Assembly (NCBI RefSeq): GCF_030123505.1
Contig: NZ_CP126115.1
Span: forward strand, 1,192,001 to 1,256,000
From: Neobacillus sp. YX16
GTDB lineage: Bacteria > Bacillota > Bacilli > Bacillales > Cytobacillaceae
Length of the DNA stretch: 64,000 bases
Direction: 5' to 3'
This document shows, in pieces, positions 27,137-35,299 of this stretch. A model generated the notes under the pieces. It saw only the letters and a program-made list of their open reading frames with translations. It had not been told where the DNA came from and made no database searches. The position numbers and the translations under genes are program-made. Within the stretch, counting starts at the first letter, position 1. Each line of letters starts with the position of its first letter.

Positions 27137-28060
27137 ATGAAAGCACTCATAACGGGGATTACCGGATTTGTCGGGAAATATCTTGAACTTTTTTTGAAGG
27201 ATAAAGCTGATGTTTATGGGACCTCAAGATCCAATAGAGGCGAGAAACATATTTTTAAAGTAGATTTACTTTCTGAATCAGAAATCATGGAGTTAATTGA
27301 AACAATCAAGCCTACGCACATTTTCCACCTTGCAGGATTGAGTAATGTGAAGGACTCTTGGGAACATAAAGCTGATTTTATTCATGGAAATGTGATTGGA
27401 ACGGTTCATTTATTGGAAGCTGTTAGGAAAGTAGATGACCAAATAAAAGTGATGACTGTTGGATCATCTGAGGAATATGGCAGGATTCCGGACAATTTAG
27501 ACAAAGTCAGTGAGGATACCAGAACAAATCCAGTCAGCCCTTATGGGATCAGCAAGTGTGCCGTAAGTATGCTTGTAAATTTGTATCATAAATCATATGG
27601 ATTAAATACCACACATGCCAGGCCTTTTAATCATATTGGACCTGGCCAAAGATTAGGATTTGTAACGACTGATTTTGCCTATCAAATAGCTCAAATCAAT
27701 AAAGGAAGAACACAAGAACCTATCATTCGAATTGGAAATTTAAAATCAGCAAGGGATTTTACTGATGTAAGAGATATCGTAGAAGCTTATTACGATATCG
27801 CATGTTTCGGTAAAGCGGGGGAAGCTTATAATGTATGTACGGGTCAAGGTGTCAATATTCAAGATATAGTAGAGATATTAATAAGTTTTTCAAATAAAAA
27901 GATTAATCTAGTAGTTGACCCAAGCAGAATACGAGTGTCAGATATTCCTAGATTAGTAGGAAATCCTGAAAAATTGTTCACCTTAACAGGATGGCAACCG
28001 AAAAGAAAACTTGAAGATACTTTAATAGATATTTATGATTATTGGTTAAAAGACTTGTAA
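27137..28060 (+). CDS. rmd: GDP-6-deoxy-D-mannose reductase-like SDR
   Basis: 307 residues; the start at 27137 places the ATG directly before [15 protein letters not shown] and leaves one base after the gmd stop. SDR motifs: TGITGFVG (cofactor), SSEEYG, YGISK (Tyr-x-x-x-Lys) and HARPFNHIGPGQ. With gmd it should give GDP-D-rhamnose, or GDP-6-deoxytalose if the stereochemistry differs; the fucose-forming epimerase/reductase is less like this. The nucleotide sugar probably feeds the glycosyltransferases on both sides. Confidence 0.85.
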   Translation: MKALITGITGFVGKYLELFLKDKADVYGTSRSNRGEKHIFKVDLLSESEIMELIETIKPTHIFHLAGLSNVKDSWEHKADFIHGNVIGTVHLLEAVRKVDDQIKVMTVGSSEEYGRIPDNLDKVSEDTRTNPVSPYGISKCAVSMLVNLYHKSYGLNTTHARPFNHIGPGQRLGFVTTDFAYQIAQINKGRTQEPIIRIGNLKSARDFTDVRDIVEAYYDIACFGKAGEAYNVCTGQGVNIQDIVEILISFSNKKINLVVDPSRIRVSDIPRLVGNPEKLFTLTGWQPKRKLEDTLIDIYDYWLKDL

Positions 28061-28064
28061 AAAG

Positions 28065-28091
28065 CAGCCTCTTGAGAAAGGGGCTGTTTTT
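28065..28091 (+). terminator. Terminator of gmd-rmd
   Basis: CAGCCTCTT / AAGGGGCTG stem (one G-T pair), GAGA loop, TTTTTC tail. Confidence 0.78.
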
Positions 28092-28153
28092 CTTTTGCCC
28101 TGTTTTGTCTCGGGTCTTGAAGATAGCATACTGGAAAAAAGGCTATTAGATTT

Positions 28154-28195
28154 GGGACAAATGTCGTTTCTTTTTGAGTAGTTTTTCATAATTTA
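28154..28195 (+). promoter_or_regulatory. Candidate sporulation promoter (GerE-like box and sigma-K-like -10)
   Basis: CATAATTTA at 28187-28195 fits the sigma-K -10 form CATANNNTA, 31 nt before the TTG start. About 33 bp upstream TTTGGGACAA (28151-28160) carries a WWTRGG core like the GerE consensus. Related TRGG boxes precede the module genes at 32625 and 36248. No good sigma-K -35 (AC) is at the right spacing, so this is tentative. Confidence 0.35.
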
Positions 28196-28225
28196 CAATA
28201 TATAGATTGAAAGGAGGTAATTAAT

Positions 28226-29068
28226 TTGTCTATCCCAAATTTTCCCAATATAACTCCGTTTATATCGATCACTACAGAGCAGACAATTCCGTTACTTTTA
28301 ACAAGCATTGCACTTGAAGAATTAGCCCTAGCTCATATTATGAACGTAGAAGCAGAAAAGCTTCAATTCGTTCTTGGAACATTAGATACAGCTGTTACAT
28401 TTACTCCTGCAGAGGTTTCTTTAGGGGATCTTCTTGATGTCAATGCTAGTGTTCAAAGAACCCTTCGTGATGTAATCAAGAAGGAAATGCTACTCGAATT
28501 CAAATTTGAAAACATCCTTGACTTAATCACTGAAACTCAAGAAGAAGAAGTAGAAGGAATATGTGAATGCCTTGGAGACTTTGTTGCTTCAAATGATACC
28601 TTTGAGCGCAGAGTTGGGGGAGTATTAGTAGAAACAGAACAAGCTGATTTGGTAAGAAGCGGTACCAGTAACGGAAGAGTAAGAATATGCGGCCAAGGTG
28701 AAGGAGCCGCTCCATGTGATCCGACACAACAGGATCTTTTCGAACTTAACTTTCCAGATGTTAATCCTACCATTACATTTGTTGCTGATCAATACTTTTT
28801 AACTTCATCCGGAGCTTTGGGTACTTGTTGTGTTGTTAGGGATGCTGAAGGTGATATTATTGAGGAGAGATACACTATTTCAGGTATAGGAACAAGGAAT
28901 GGAATAGGGAACACTCCATTTGTTTTAGAGTTATTTGATCGTGGCGGGAATGATGATGAAGTTAGACTTACTTTAAATGGAACGGAAGAATTTAGAGCCG
29001 AAGACCTTCCAAATGGTAATGTCATCGTTAATAATTGTCCTGACTTCGACCCTCCTGATTGTGTATAA
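28226..29068 (+). CDS. ALEE-module protein with unique beta-rich C-terminal domain
   Basis: 280 residues. Residues 1-~103 are the module (SIALEELALAHIMNVEAEKL, LLDVNASVQRTLRDVIKKEM, FKFENILDLI). After a Glu-rich linker, residues ~112-280 form an unrelated domain with eight Cys, Gly/Asp-rich turns and predicted beta strands (CECLGDFVASND, VRICGQGEGAAPCDP, CCVVRDAEGDIIEERY, DLPNGNVIVNNC). I do not recognise that domain. There is no export signal, as is usual for spore-coat proteins made in the mother cell. TTG start behind AAAGGAGGT. It lies directly after the GDP-sugar genes. Confidence 0.78.
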   Translation: MSIPNFPNITPFISITTEQTIPLLLTSIALEELALAHIMNVEAEKLQFVLGTLDTAVTFTPAEVSLGDLLDVNASVQRTLRDVIKKEMLLEFKFENILDLITETQEEEVEGICECLGDFVASNDTFERRVGGVLVETEQADLVRSGTSNGRVRICGQGEGAAPCDPTQQDLFELNFPDVNPTITFVADQYFLTSSGALGTCCVVRDAEGDIIEERYTISGIGTRNGIGNTPFVLELFDRGGNDDEVRLTLNGTEEFRAEDLPNGNVIVNNCPDFDPPDCV

Positions 29069-29106
29069 ATAGTTTAGTATTCTAATTTAGGAAGAATATA
29101 GAAGAA

Positions 29107-29136
29107 AAGTTCAGGTCAATAGACCTGGGCTTTTTT
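29107..29136 (+). terminator. Terminator of the 28.2-kb module gene
   Basis: CAGGTC / GACCTG stem extended by wobble pairs to AAG/CTT, ATAA-type loop and TTTTTT. Confidence 0.78.
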
Positions 29137-29169
29137 AATAGAGTACATAATTTCTATATTTGCTTCATC

Positions 29170-29216
29170 ATAAAAATAAGACCCCCAATTCATCATATTA
29201 AGGGATGAATTGAGGG
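29170..29216 (-). terminator. Terminator of the minus-strand module gene
   Basis: CCCCCAATTCATC / GATGAATTGAGGG stem; on the minus strand the tail is TCTTATTTTTATG. Confidence 0.82.
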
Positions 29217-29227
29217 TGAAGGGTTCC

Positions 29228-29551
29228 TTAAGGAAGAGGAGTGATAGCGATTAGGTCAAGAATATTTTCAAACTTGAACTCTAACAGCATTTCTTTCTTA
29301 ATCACGTCACGAAGTGTTCTTTGAACACTAGCATTGACATCAAGAAGATCCCCTAAAGAAACCTCTGCAGGAGTAAATGTAACTCCTGTTTCTAATGTTC
29401 CTAGAACGAATTGAAGCTTTTCTGCTTCAGCATTCATAATGTGAGCAAGTGCTAATTCCTCCAAAGCAATGGAAGCCAAAAGCAGTGGAATTGTCTGCTC
29501 AGTAGTTACCGAAATTAGTGGAGTAATATTCGGGATATTTGGAAATGACAT
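29228..29551 (-). CDS. Stand-alone ALEE-module protein
   Basis: 107 residues, consisting of the module alone. It is almost the same as the first 100 residues of the protein at 28226 and of the one at 36248 (MSFPNIPNITPLISVTTEQT, SIALEELALAHIMNAEAEKL) and ends AITPLP. AAAGAGAGG precedes the ATG. It is transcribed against the 28.2-kb gene, with back-to-back terminators between them. The inverted, near-identical pair is a local duplication. Confidence 0.8.
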   Translation of the reverse strand: MSFPNIPNITPLISVTTEQTIPLLLASIALEELALAHIMNAEAEKLQFVLGTLETGVTFTPAEVSLGDLLDVNASVQRTLRDVIKKEMLLEFKFENILDLIAITPLP

Positions 29552-29635
29552 TTCAATACCTCTCTTTCTTGTTGGAATAGTATATTATATACTCCACTTC
29601 ACTATTAGAGAGGGCTAATGTAATATATTTAGAGA

Positions 29636-30838
29636 TTATTTATTTTTATTTGTGCTCATGGATAGTATTTTGGTAATTAATGCTTTATCCTCATTATCCT
29701 CTGGTAATGCTGTAAAGACGTCGTGATGATTTTCCATTATTTTATGCAAAGCTTCTACTGGCGAGATAAAAGTAGATGATAGACTAGAGGCCCGTGCATA
29801 ACATTTTGCAGCTTCCTCAATATTCCCTAATTTTTCTAAACAGCAACCTTTGTAGTATAAGGCTTGAAAGCTCCCAACTCCCTTTAAAGTAAGATGCTGT
29901 AAATTTTCTTCTCCCATTTCAAGGCAGAGATCAAATACCTCCAAAGCCTCTTTGAACAAGTCTTTAACCATTAATATAATGCCTTTATAAAAATGGAGAT
30001 CTACATAATCAGGATAGAGGGTAACAGCTCTCTCGATACCAGGCCATGCCCCTTCGATACTGCCTGAACTAATCAATATTGAATACTTTAATCGATATAA
30101 AAGAGATGGAGGAGTTTTGAGCTGTTTCAGAAATCCCATAATGGAACGATTGACATAATCAAATGCCTCATTATAGTTTTTTAGACGGTAATATTCACTC
30201 GCAATATGGTACTCGATCCAAGGGCTGTAGTCCTTTTGTTTGAGCTCGTCTTTTAGCATACCGATATTACGTTCAGATTTCTTTTTCTCTTTATTGACAG
30301 GATCCAAATATCCGTAATGAAATACCTTAATAGGCACAGTTTTAATGGTGGGATCTTCGTTAAATTTTGCAATAATTTCATTGGCATTTAGCATCTCGTG
30401 AATTTTATTATTAAATTTAAAACCTTTGTGATTTTGAAAAAGCCGGGTATGGGCAATATCAAATGTCTTGTTTGGATCAGGGCTGTCACCATAATAATTG
30501 ATTAAATGAACAGATAGGAGCAGGTCATCAAATTTGAGCGCTTCACGTAGCTTCTTAGCGTCAGAAGTATCTACTACTTCGTCGGCATCTAACCACAAAA
30601 TCCAATCCCCTGTTGCACGCTCCAAGCCATAATTACGTGCATCTGAAAAGCTCCCATTCCATTTAAATGTAAAGACCTGAGCACCGAATGATTTGCAGAT
30701 TTCAACCGTTCGATCAGTGGAGCCAGTATCGACAATAATCATCTCATCCACATAATCTTTTACACTTTTGAGGCAGCCATCAATAAAGTTTTCTTCATCC
30801 TTTACTATCATACATAGCGACAGTCGTCGGTCATCCAT
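29636..30838 (-). CDS. Glycosyltransferase family 2 with C-terminal TPR repeats
   Basis: 401 residues from the ATG preceded by GGAGG (6 nt); an upstream in-frame extension has no ribosome binding site. RLSLCMIVKDEENFIDGCL, DEMIIVDTGSTDRTVEI and GDWILWLDADEVVD (DxD-type) are the GT2 A-type motifs. The C-terminal ~190 residues are helical TPR-like units (EYYRLKNYNEAFDYVNRSI, ALYYKGCCLEKLGNIEEAAK). Such GT2-TPR proteins are common in spore-surface and S-layer glycosylation loci. Divergent from the next glycosyltransferase; the 144-bp gap must hold both promoters. Confidence 0.86.
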   Translation of the reverse strand: MDDRRLSLCMIVKDEENFIDGCLKSVKDYVDEMIIVDTGSTDRTVEICKSFGAQVFTFKWNGSFSDARNYGLERATGDWILWLDADEVVDTSDAKKLREALKFDDLLLSVHLINYYGDSPDPNKTFDIAHTRLFQNHKGFKFNNKIHEMLNANEIIAKFNEDPTIKTVPIKVFHYGYLDPVNKEKKKSERNIGMLKDELKQKDYSPWIEYHIASEYYRLKNYNEAFDYVNRSIMGFLKQLKTPPSLLYRLKYSILISSGSIEGAWPGIERAVTLYPDYVDLHFYKGIILMVKDLFKEALEVFDLCLEMGEENLQHLTLKGVGSFQALYYKGCCLEKLGNIEEAAKCYARASSLSSTFISPVEALHKIMENHHDVFTALPEDNEDKALITKILSMSTNKNK

Positions 30839-30982
30839 GGTATTTCCTCCTTTTGACAATAAATATTCATCTTCATCGTATGTTTTAATCAAGATAAAAG
30901 TGATGAATTGGAACCTAATATAATCAAAAGCCATATAATGAGTGAAGGAAACTAACAAACTCACTCATACTTTAGGAGGATT

Positions 30983-32404
30983 ATGTTGAAGAATGATATT
31001 GTGAAACTCAATTGGATAGGATCTCAATTTGCAGGACATAGTCTTTCGATTGTGAATCAAAATATTTGCCAGTATCTTCAGCAAAGTCGAGATATAAATC
31101 TTAGAAAAGAAATACCTGAAAAAGAAAAGTTGCTTGATCCATATATCAAAAGTGAAAAAAAGTCATTTATCCCTTTTTCTAATCCCGACTTGACGATTTC
31201 TCATCAGTGGCCGCCCCATTGGCCGCAACTTAAAAATGGGATTTCGGTTTGTATGCAGCCCTGGGAATTTGGAGCTATCCCGAGAGAGTGGTATATTCCC
31301 ATGATGTATTGGGTAGATGAAATCTGGGTTTACAGTTTATACAATATGGAAAGCTATATCCGCTCAGGGATTCCTGAAAGTAAAATCCATGTCATTCCAC
31401 TTGGCGTCAATGAAAAATTATTTCATCCCAACGTCCAGCCTCTAGCATTGGATTCATCTTCATTTAAGTTTCTCTTTGTCGGCGGGACAATTGGCCGCAA
31501 GGGAATAGATATTTTACTACAAGCATACCTTAAAGAGTTTACTATAGATGATGATGTTTTCTTATTCATCAAAGATACTGGAACTCAATCTTTTTACAAA
31601 GGAATCACGCTGGAAAAAATGATCCATGAAGCAATGTCTGACCCGAATCATCCTCGTATTGTATATATGGATAAGCAGCTTTCCGAAATAGAGCTGGCCG
31701 GATTGTATAAAGCGTGTGATTGTTTGGTTCATCCGTATAGAGGAGAGGGATTCGGGTTACCTATTGCAGAGGCGATGGCATGTGGTACTCCAGTGATTGT
31801 GCCAGATAAAGGATCTTGCGTAGATTTTTGCACGGAGGAAACTGCGTTCTTTGTTCCATCGAAGGAGGATACTTTACCAGACAAAAAAGTTGGAAATCTC
31901 GATACGGTCGATTTTCCATGGTGGCTGTCGATCGATCCTAACGAATTACAGAATGTTATGCGATTGGCTTATGAGAATCAACCGTTAGTCAAGGAGAAAG
32001 GACAGAAAGCGAGTCAACATATTTTGTCTTCTTTCACCTGGGAAAAAAGCTCCAGGTATGTATTAGACAGGATAAAACATTTAGTTCAGTCAAAAACGAG
32101 TCTGATACGAATCGATGAGAATATTATTAAGAAGGAACTAGAACGAGCAAATGAGTTGTATGAAAAAAAACTTATTGAAGATGCATTAGGCGTCTATTTG
32201 AATATTTTGGCTATATACCCAGAAACACTTATGGCAAGATACAACACTGCAATTGTTTATATTGGTAAGGAGACCTATAGCCATGCGATCGAGCATCTTG
32301 CTTACATTGCACACAACATGGAAAAACAAAGTAAAGATTTTCAAGAAAATATTTTTCGTATGATGAGATATTGTTATATGAAAGAAGAAACTAATCCAAA
32401 ATAA
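30983..32404 (+). CDS. Glycosyltransferase, GT4-like, with C-terminal TPR-like extension
   Basis: 473 residues. WIGSQFAGHSLSIVNQNI opens the acceptor half; CMQPWEFGAIPREWYIPMMY and VDEIWVYSLYNMESYIRSGI are in the middle; FLFVGGTIGRKGIDILLQAY, then HPYRGEGFGLPIAEAMACGT (ExxxxxxxE donor motif) make the GT-B donor half. The last ~90 residues are helical TPR-like (ANELYEKKLIEDALGVYLNI). AGGAGG precedes the ATG. Paralogous to the enzyme at 24895. It is monocistronic, with a terminator at 32425. Confidence 0.86.
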   Translation: MLKNDIVKLNWIGSQFAGHSLSIVNQNICQYLQQSRDINLRKEIPEKEKLLDPYIKSEKKSFIPFSNPDLTISHQWPPHWPQLKNGISVCMQPWEFGAIPREWYIPMMYWVDEIWVYSLYNMESYIRSGIPESKIHVIPLGVNEKLFHPNVQPLALDSSSFKFLFVGGTIGRKGIDILLQAYLKEFTIDDDVFLFIKDTGTQSFYKGITLEKMIHEAMSDPNHPRIVYMDKQLSEIELAGLYKACDCLVHPYRGEGFGLPIAEAMACGTPVIVPDKGSCVDFCTEETAFFVPSKEDTLPDKKVGNLDTVDFPWWLSIDPNELQNVMRLAYENQPLVKEKGQKASQHILSSFTWEKSSRYVLDRIKHLVQSKTSLIRIDENIIKKELERANELYEKKLIEDALGVYLNILAIYPETLMARYNTAIVYIGKETYSHAIEHLAYIAHNMEKQSKDFQENIFRMMRYCYMKEETNPK

Positions 32405-32424
32405 AACTATTTGAAAGCAAATCT

Positions 32425-32458
32425 AGCAAAGTGTCTGTGAAGATAACTTTGCTTTTTT
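32425..32458 (+). terminator. Terminator of the 31-kb glycosyltransferase gene
   Basis: AGCAAAGT / ACTTTGCT stem, 13-nt loop, TTTTT tail. Confidence 0.8.
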
Positions 32459-32479
32459 CATTTTTCATGTATATTAGAA

Positions 32480-32611
32480 AATCCACCATATGTAATAGGA
32501 TAAATGCACATTCATAGAAAGATATAAAGATTAAACTGAAGAGTAAATAGGTTATGCGACTTTTTGTTTCATTAATATCGGAAAACTATTTGCAAAATAA
32601 ATTAATAGAAA
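32480..32611 (+). repeat. Upstream block duplicated at 34260-34390 (copy 1)
   Basis: The ~130 bp ahead of the Gly-rich module gene match a second block at 34260-34390. Shared stretches include AATCC-CAT--TGTAATAGG, the TTTTTGTTT-ATTAATATCG segment and GCAAAATA--ATTAATAGAAAG just before the ribosome binding site. This copy drives an intact gene and probably contains its promoter. Confidence 0.75.
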
Positions 32612-32624
32612 GGAGAAATATTTA

Positions 32625-33665
32625 ATGTCTTTTCCGAACATTCCGAATATAACACCTTTGATATCGGTTACTACTGGACAAACTATTTCATTGCTTTTAA
32701 GTTCGATTGCATTGGAGGAATTGGCGCTTGCTCACATCATCAATGCTGAGGCAGAAAAGCTGCAATTTGTTTTGGGAACATTAGATGATACTGGGGTCAC
32801 ATTTTCACCTGCGGAGGTTTCGATAGAGGATTTGCTTGATGTCAACACCCGTGTTCGAAGAACTCTTAGGGACGTTATTAAAAAGGAAATGTTACTAGAG
32901 TTTAAATTTGAGAATGTACTTGATTTGATGGGAACATTACCATCTGAACCTGTACTTTTGGAGCAACAAACCTTTACCTTTACAGGAGAGATTCAAACAA
33001 CTACAGTCCCAACTGGTGCAACAACTGCAAGAATCCAGGCGATTGGTGCTCAAGGAGGAAATGAGGAAAATAATAATACAGTTGGCGGTTTAGGAGCTTC
33101 TGTGCAGGGTGAATTTGGGGTCACACCTGGAGAATCACTTGCAGTACTTGTTGGGGGTATGGGTGGTACAGATTTTGGTGGAGGCGGTGGAGGCGGTTCC
33201 TTTGTATGGAGAGGGACAGTGCCTGGAGATTTAAATGCGTCTTCTTTACTGGTTGCTGCAGGCGGAGGCGGCGGTGCTGGTAGCAACTTTTTCAGTTTAG
33301 GTAATAACGGAGCAGACGCTTCAATTGCATTTATCACAACAATAGGTCCGGGAACACCTGCTAATCCTGCTGGTGGTACGGTTGGATTAAATGGTACTGG
33401 CGGTGGTGGTGGTACCACTGTTCAGTTCGGCGCCGGAGGCGGCGGCGCTGGGGTTTTTGCTAGTGGTGGCACTAGCAATGGAGGAGGTGGCCAAGCTATT
33501 AATTCTGGAGGTGCCGGAGGAGCAGCCGGGGGTAATGGAGGTCCTGGTGGTTTCGGCGGCGGCGGCGGCGGCGGCGGCTCTCGAAATAATGGCACAAACC
33601 AAAATAATTCAGCTGGAGCTGGTTTTGGAAATGGTCAAGTTATCATTAGCTTTTTCGGTTCTTAA
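32625..33665 (+). CDS. ALEE-module protein with ALK-type glycine-rich domain
   Basis: 346 residues. Residues 1-~104 are the module (SIALEELALAHIINAEAEKL). Residues ~110-346 form a glycine-rich domain that starts TFTFTGEIQTTTVPTGATTA, contains ARIQAIGAQGGNEEN, LAVLVGGMGGTDFGGGGGGG, SFVWRG and LLVAAGGGGGAGSN, and ends GFGNGQVIISFFGS. This order matches the Gly_rich domain family also found in the ALK/LTK receptors, in bacteria usually at the cell or spore surface. There is no signal peptide. AAAGGAG is 9 nt before the ATG. Long GGC/GGT runs make the region prone to slippage. A mother-cell spore-surface protein is my inference. Confidence 0.82.
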   Translation: MSFPNIPNITPLISVTTGQTISLLLSSIALEELALAHIINAEAEKLQFVLGTLDDTGVTFSPAEVSIEDLLDVNTRVRRTLRDVIKKEMLLEFKFENVLDLMGTLPSEPVLLEQQTFTFTGEIQTTTVPTGATTARIQAIGAQGGNEENNNTVGGLGASVQGEFGVTPGESLAVLVGGMGGTDFGGGGGGGSFVWRGTVPGDLNASSLLVAAGGGGGAGSNFFSLGNNGADASIAFITTIGPGTPANPAGGTVGLNGTGGGGGTTVQFGAGGGGAGVFASGGTSNGGGGQAINSGGAGGAAGGNGGPGGFGGGGGGGGSRNNGTNQNNSAGAGFGNGQVIISFFGS

Positions 33666-33725
33666 GGAGAGCCAACAAGCTTATTAAAATCGAAAATAAA
33701 ATTTTTGTTAAAATGAGGAAAATAT

Positions 33726-33911
33726 ATGAGTTTTGAAGAAGCATTTAAATCACTTGTAAATTGGCTGGAATCTAGTTATGGCCGTCCATTAACAGAACCT
33801 GAAACAACACATGTCTCTGAAATTTTAAAAAATTTCGAAGCATCTAATAAAGATTTTTCTGTCCTGATGGACAAAGTACAAAATTTAAAGGTAATACCTA
33901 GAAGCAAATAA
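33726..33911 (+). CDS. Small hypothetical protein (61 residues)
   Basis: MSFEEAFKSLVNWLESSYGR then PLTEPETTHVSEILKNFEAS; predicted all-helical, acidic N-half, no cysteine, no signal peptide. GAGG lies 8 nt before the ATG. It starts 60 nt after the Gly-rich module gene and may be cotranscribed with it. I do not recognise the family. Confidence 0.55.
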   Translation: MSFEEAFKSLVNWLESSYGRPLTEPETTHVSEILKNFEASNKDFSVLMDKVQNLKVIPRSK

Positions 33912-33963
33912 TCCTCCATTTAAACAGGTCCGATTAAGATTCATATACTGCTTTTAAGTTAAG

Positions 33964-34031
33964 ACAACCTTAATTGGAGAGGAGATTTTTTGAAACTAGG
34001 TTTAAAGTCGGGCAAAAAGGTTGTTCCAATT
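33964..34031 (+). ncRNA. Possible pseudoknot around a micro-ORF
   Basis: ACAACCTT (33964-33971) pairs with AAGGTTGT (34017-34024), and the directly adjacent AATTGGA (33972-33978) pairs with the directly adjacent TCCAATT (34025-34031). The order A-B...A'-B' is that of an H-type pseudoknot. B overlaps the Shine-Dalgarno of the 15-codon ORF between them, and a terminator follows at 34043. No matching known RNA family comes to mind. Confidence 0.35.
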
Positions 34032-34037
34032 AATTAG
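33990..34037 (+). CDS. 15-codon micro-ORF
   Basis: MKLGLKSGKKVVPIN from a TTG start, 6 nt after AGAGGAG; a strong terminator follows 6 nt after its stop. Lys-rich with no hydrophobic segment. It is placed like a tiny separate gene, but could also be only a part of the RNA structure around it. Confidence 0.28.
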   Translation: MKLGLKSGKKVVPIN

Positions 34038-34042
34038 AAGGA

Positions 34043-34076
34043 AAAAGCTCAGATCTAAATGGATCTGAGCTTTTCT
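34043..34076 (+). terminator. Terminator after the micro-ORF
   Basis: Perfect 12-13-bp stem AAAAGCTCAGATC / GATCTGAGCTTTT with a 6-nt loop. Confidence 0.88.
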
Positions 34077-34259
34077 ATGCAACAAAATTTTCTTAAACGT
34101 GGACATTCTCAAGAAATAATAAAATAACAGGTGCATTATTATTGTAACCACACATCATATAGTTCAAATATTAATATCCACGATTCGGTTATCTGTTTTG
34201 CTTTATTCCCAGATTAATTTCTATCAAAATGACGAAATGAAAAAGGTGCTCTCTGCAAA

Positions 34260-34390
34260 AATCCGCATCTGTAATAGGGATAATGACATAGTCATACGTA
34301 TTCGCACAAAATAAAAGGTAGAGAAGTTGTCGCGACCTTTTTTTGTTTAATTAATATCGCATAACTATGCGCAAAATAATTAATAGAAAG
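34260..34390 (+). repeat. Duplicated upstream block (copy 2), now orphaned
   Basis: This block matches 32480-32611 down to the ATTAATAGAAAG before the ribosome binding site. Here it no longer leads into a plus-strand module gene. It abuts the 3' end of a decayed module fragment on the minus strand, which marks a rearrangement junction near 34388. Confidence 0.7.
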
Positions 34391-34510
34391 ATAAAGATCC
34401 CCCTGCAGGTACTAGGAGATTGTTTAAATTAGAGACTAAAAGCAAGAGAATCGTTTGCTCTACCTTAACAGTAATGGTCGATGTAATATTAGGGATGATT
34501 GGAAAAAAAT
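34380..34510 (-). pseudogene. Decayed ALEE-module fragment
   Basis: The minus strand reads FFPIIPNITSTITVKVEQTI then LLLLVSNLNNLLVPAGGSLS, clearly related to the module's N-terminus (FPNIPNITPLISVTTEQTIP LLLAS). The ATG is lost: the codon before the F-F-P is TAT. The ALEELALAH helix is missing. An upstream ATG at 34586 gives a longer frame, but the extra residues are unlike the family. I call a pseudogene fragment. Confidence 0.6.
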
Positions 34511-34738
34511 ATGAGTTACCCCTTTCTAAGAAAACATTGAATAAATTCATGTGCGTTGTTTTCCTTCTTTTCTTATTTGAATGCATATTATAGTGAATTC
34601 AGGTATCCAAGTATTGGTAAGGACAAATACCCCCAGTTTGGCGTTTATTTTTTTACATAATAATAGGTTGATATACAAGCATTTTTCTCGCTAAAACTTA
34701 GAATAATACAATCTTTGATTGAGGGGAGGTTCAAGAGA

Positions 34739-34891
34739 ATGAGCTGGGATTTTAATGCTTTTAGGCACAATTGTGATTGTATTAAGTGTAAGAAGCGTAA
34801 GTGTTTCAAACCAAAGCATAAGAAAATTTGTTGTCATTGTTGTTGCTGCTGCAGTTGTTGTTGTAGTCGAAAAGATTGCGGAGATCGGTAG
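34739..34891 (+). CDS. Cysteine-rich 50-residue protein
   Basis: MSWDFNAFRHNCDCIKCKKR... with 15 Cys among 50 residues, including runs CC-H-CCCCC-S-CCC near positions 31-42; the rest is mostly Lys, Arg and His. A strong GAGGGGAGG lies about 9 nt before the ATG. No signal peptide. Small, very Cys-rich proteins of this kind are typical of insoluble, cross-linked spore coat or exosporium layers; alternatively it could bind metals. I do not recognise a named family. It lies alone between a decayed module copy and a 62-residue ORF, and an AATAGGT box is ~75 nt upstream. Confidence 0.62.
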   Translation: MSWDFNAFRHNCDCIKCKKRKCFKPKHKKICCHCCCCCSCCCSRKDCGDR

Positions 34892-35018
34892 TGATATTTG
34901 TTTTTTATGAGGTTCCTACAAGTGTTGGGGATTACTCTCTTGTGCCGCTTCAAGATGTCTTCAGAAGCCGAAAACCATGATTTATCAAAGGTGCATAAAC
35001 GATAAATCTGACAAACTG

Positions 35019-35043
35019 AAACCCCTTGGGCGCCAAGGGGTTT
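35019..35043 (+). terminator. Hairpin after the Cys-rich gene
   Basis: Perfect 11-bp stem AAACCCCTTGG / CCAAGGGGTTT with a 3-nt loop, 128 nt after the stop. The T-tail is short (TTT), and an outer CTGAA/TTCAG pair extends it. Confidence 0.55.
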
Positions 35044-35299
35044 GGATGTGGTTCAGTTCCTGAAAGATTGTAATGGTATCAATCACGGTATTAGTGCCCC
35101 GTCGATGATCGAAATAAAGAGCCCTTCTTTAGTGATTTTGAAGCATCATAAATACCCTTTAATTTTAGAAAGGAGTTTTAAATTAAATAAATAGAGAAAG
35201 TATATTCATATAAAATGCTACTCGGCATAATATATTCAAGATAAAGCAGATAAAAGTTTACGTATTCCATAAATAGAAATTTTAAAGGGAGAAGGGAGT

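Noticed and set aside
28065..28091. Short palindromes considered as attachment sites of a mobile island
   Set aside because: They are ordinary terminators; I found no integrase gene or direct repeats flanking 17-37 kb.
33387..33687. Ala/Val-rich and Ser/Thr-rich ORFs overlapping the Gly-rich domain
   Set aside because: They are other-frame readings of the GGC/GGT repeats, which leave several frames open.
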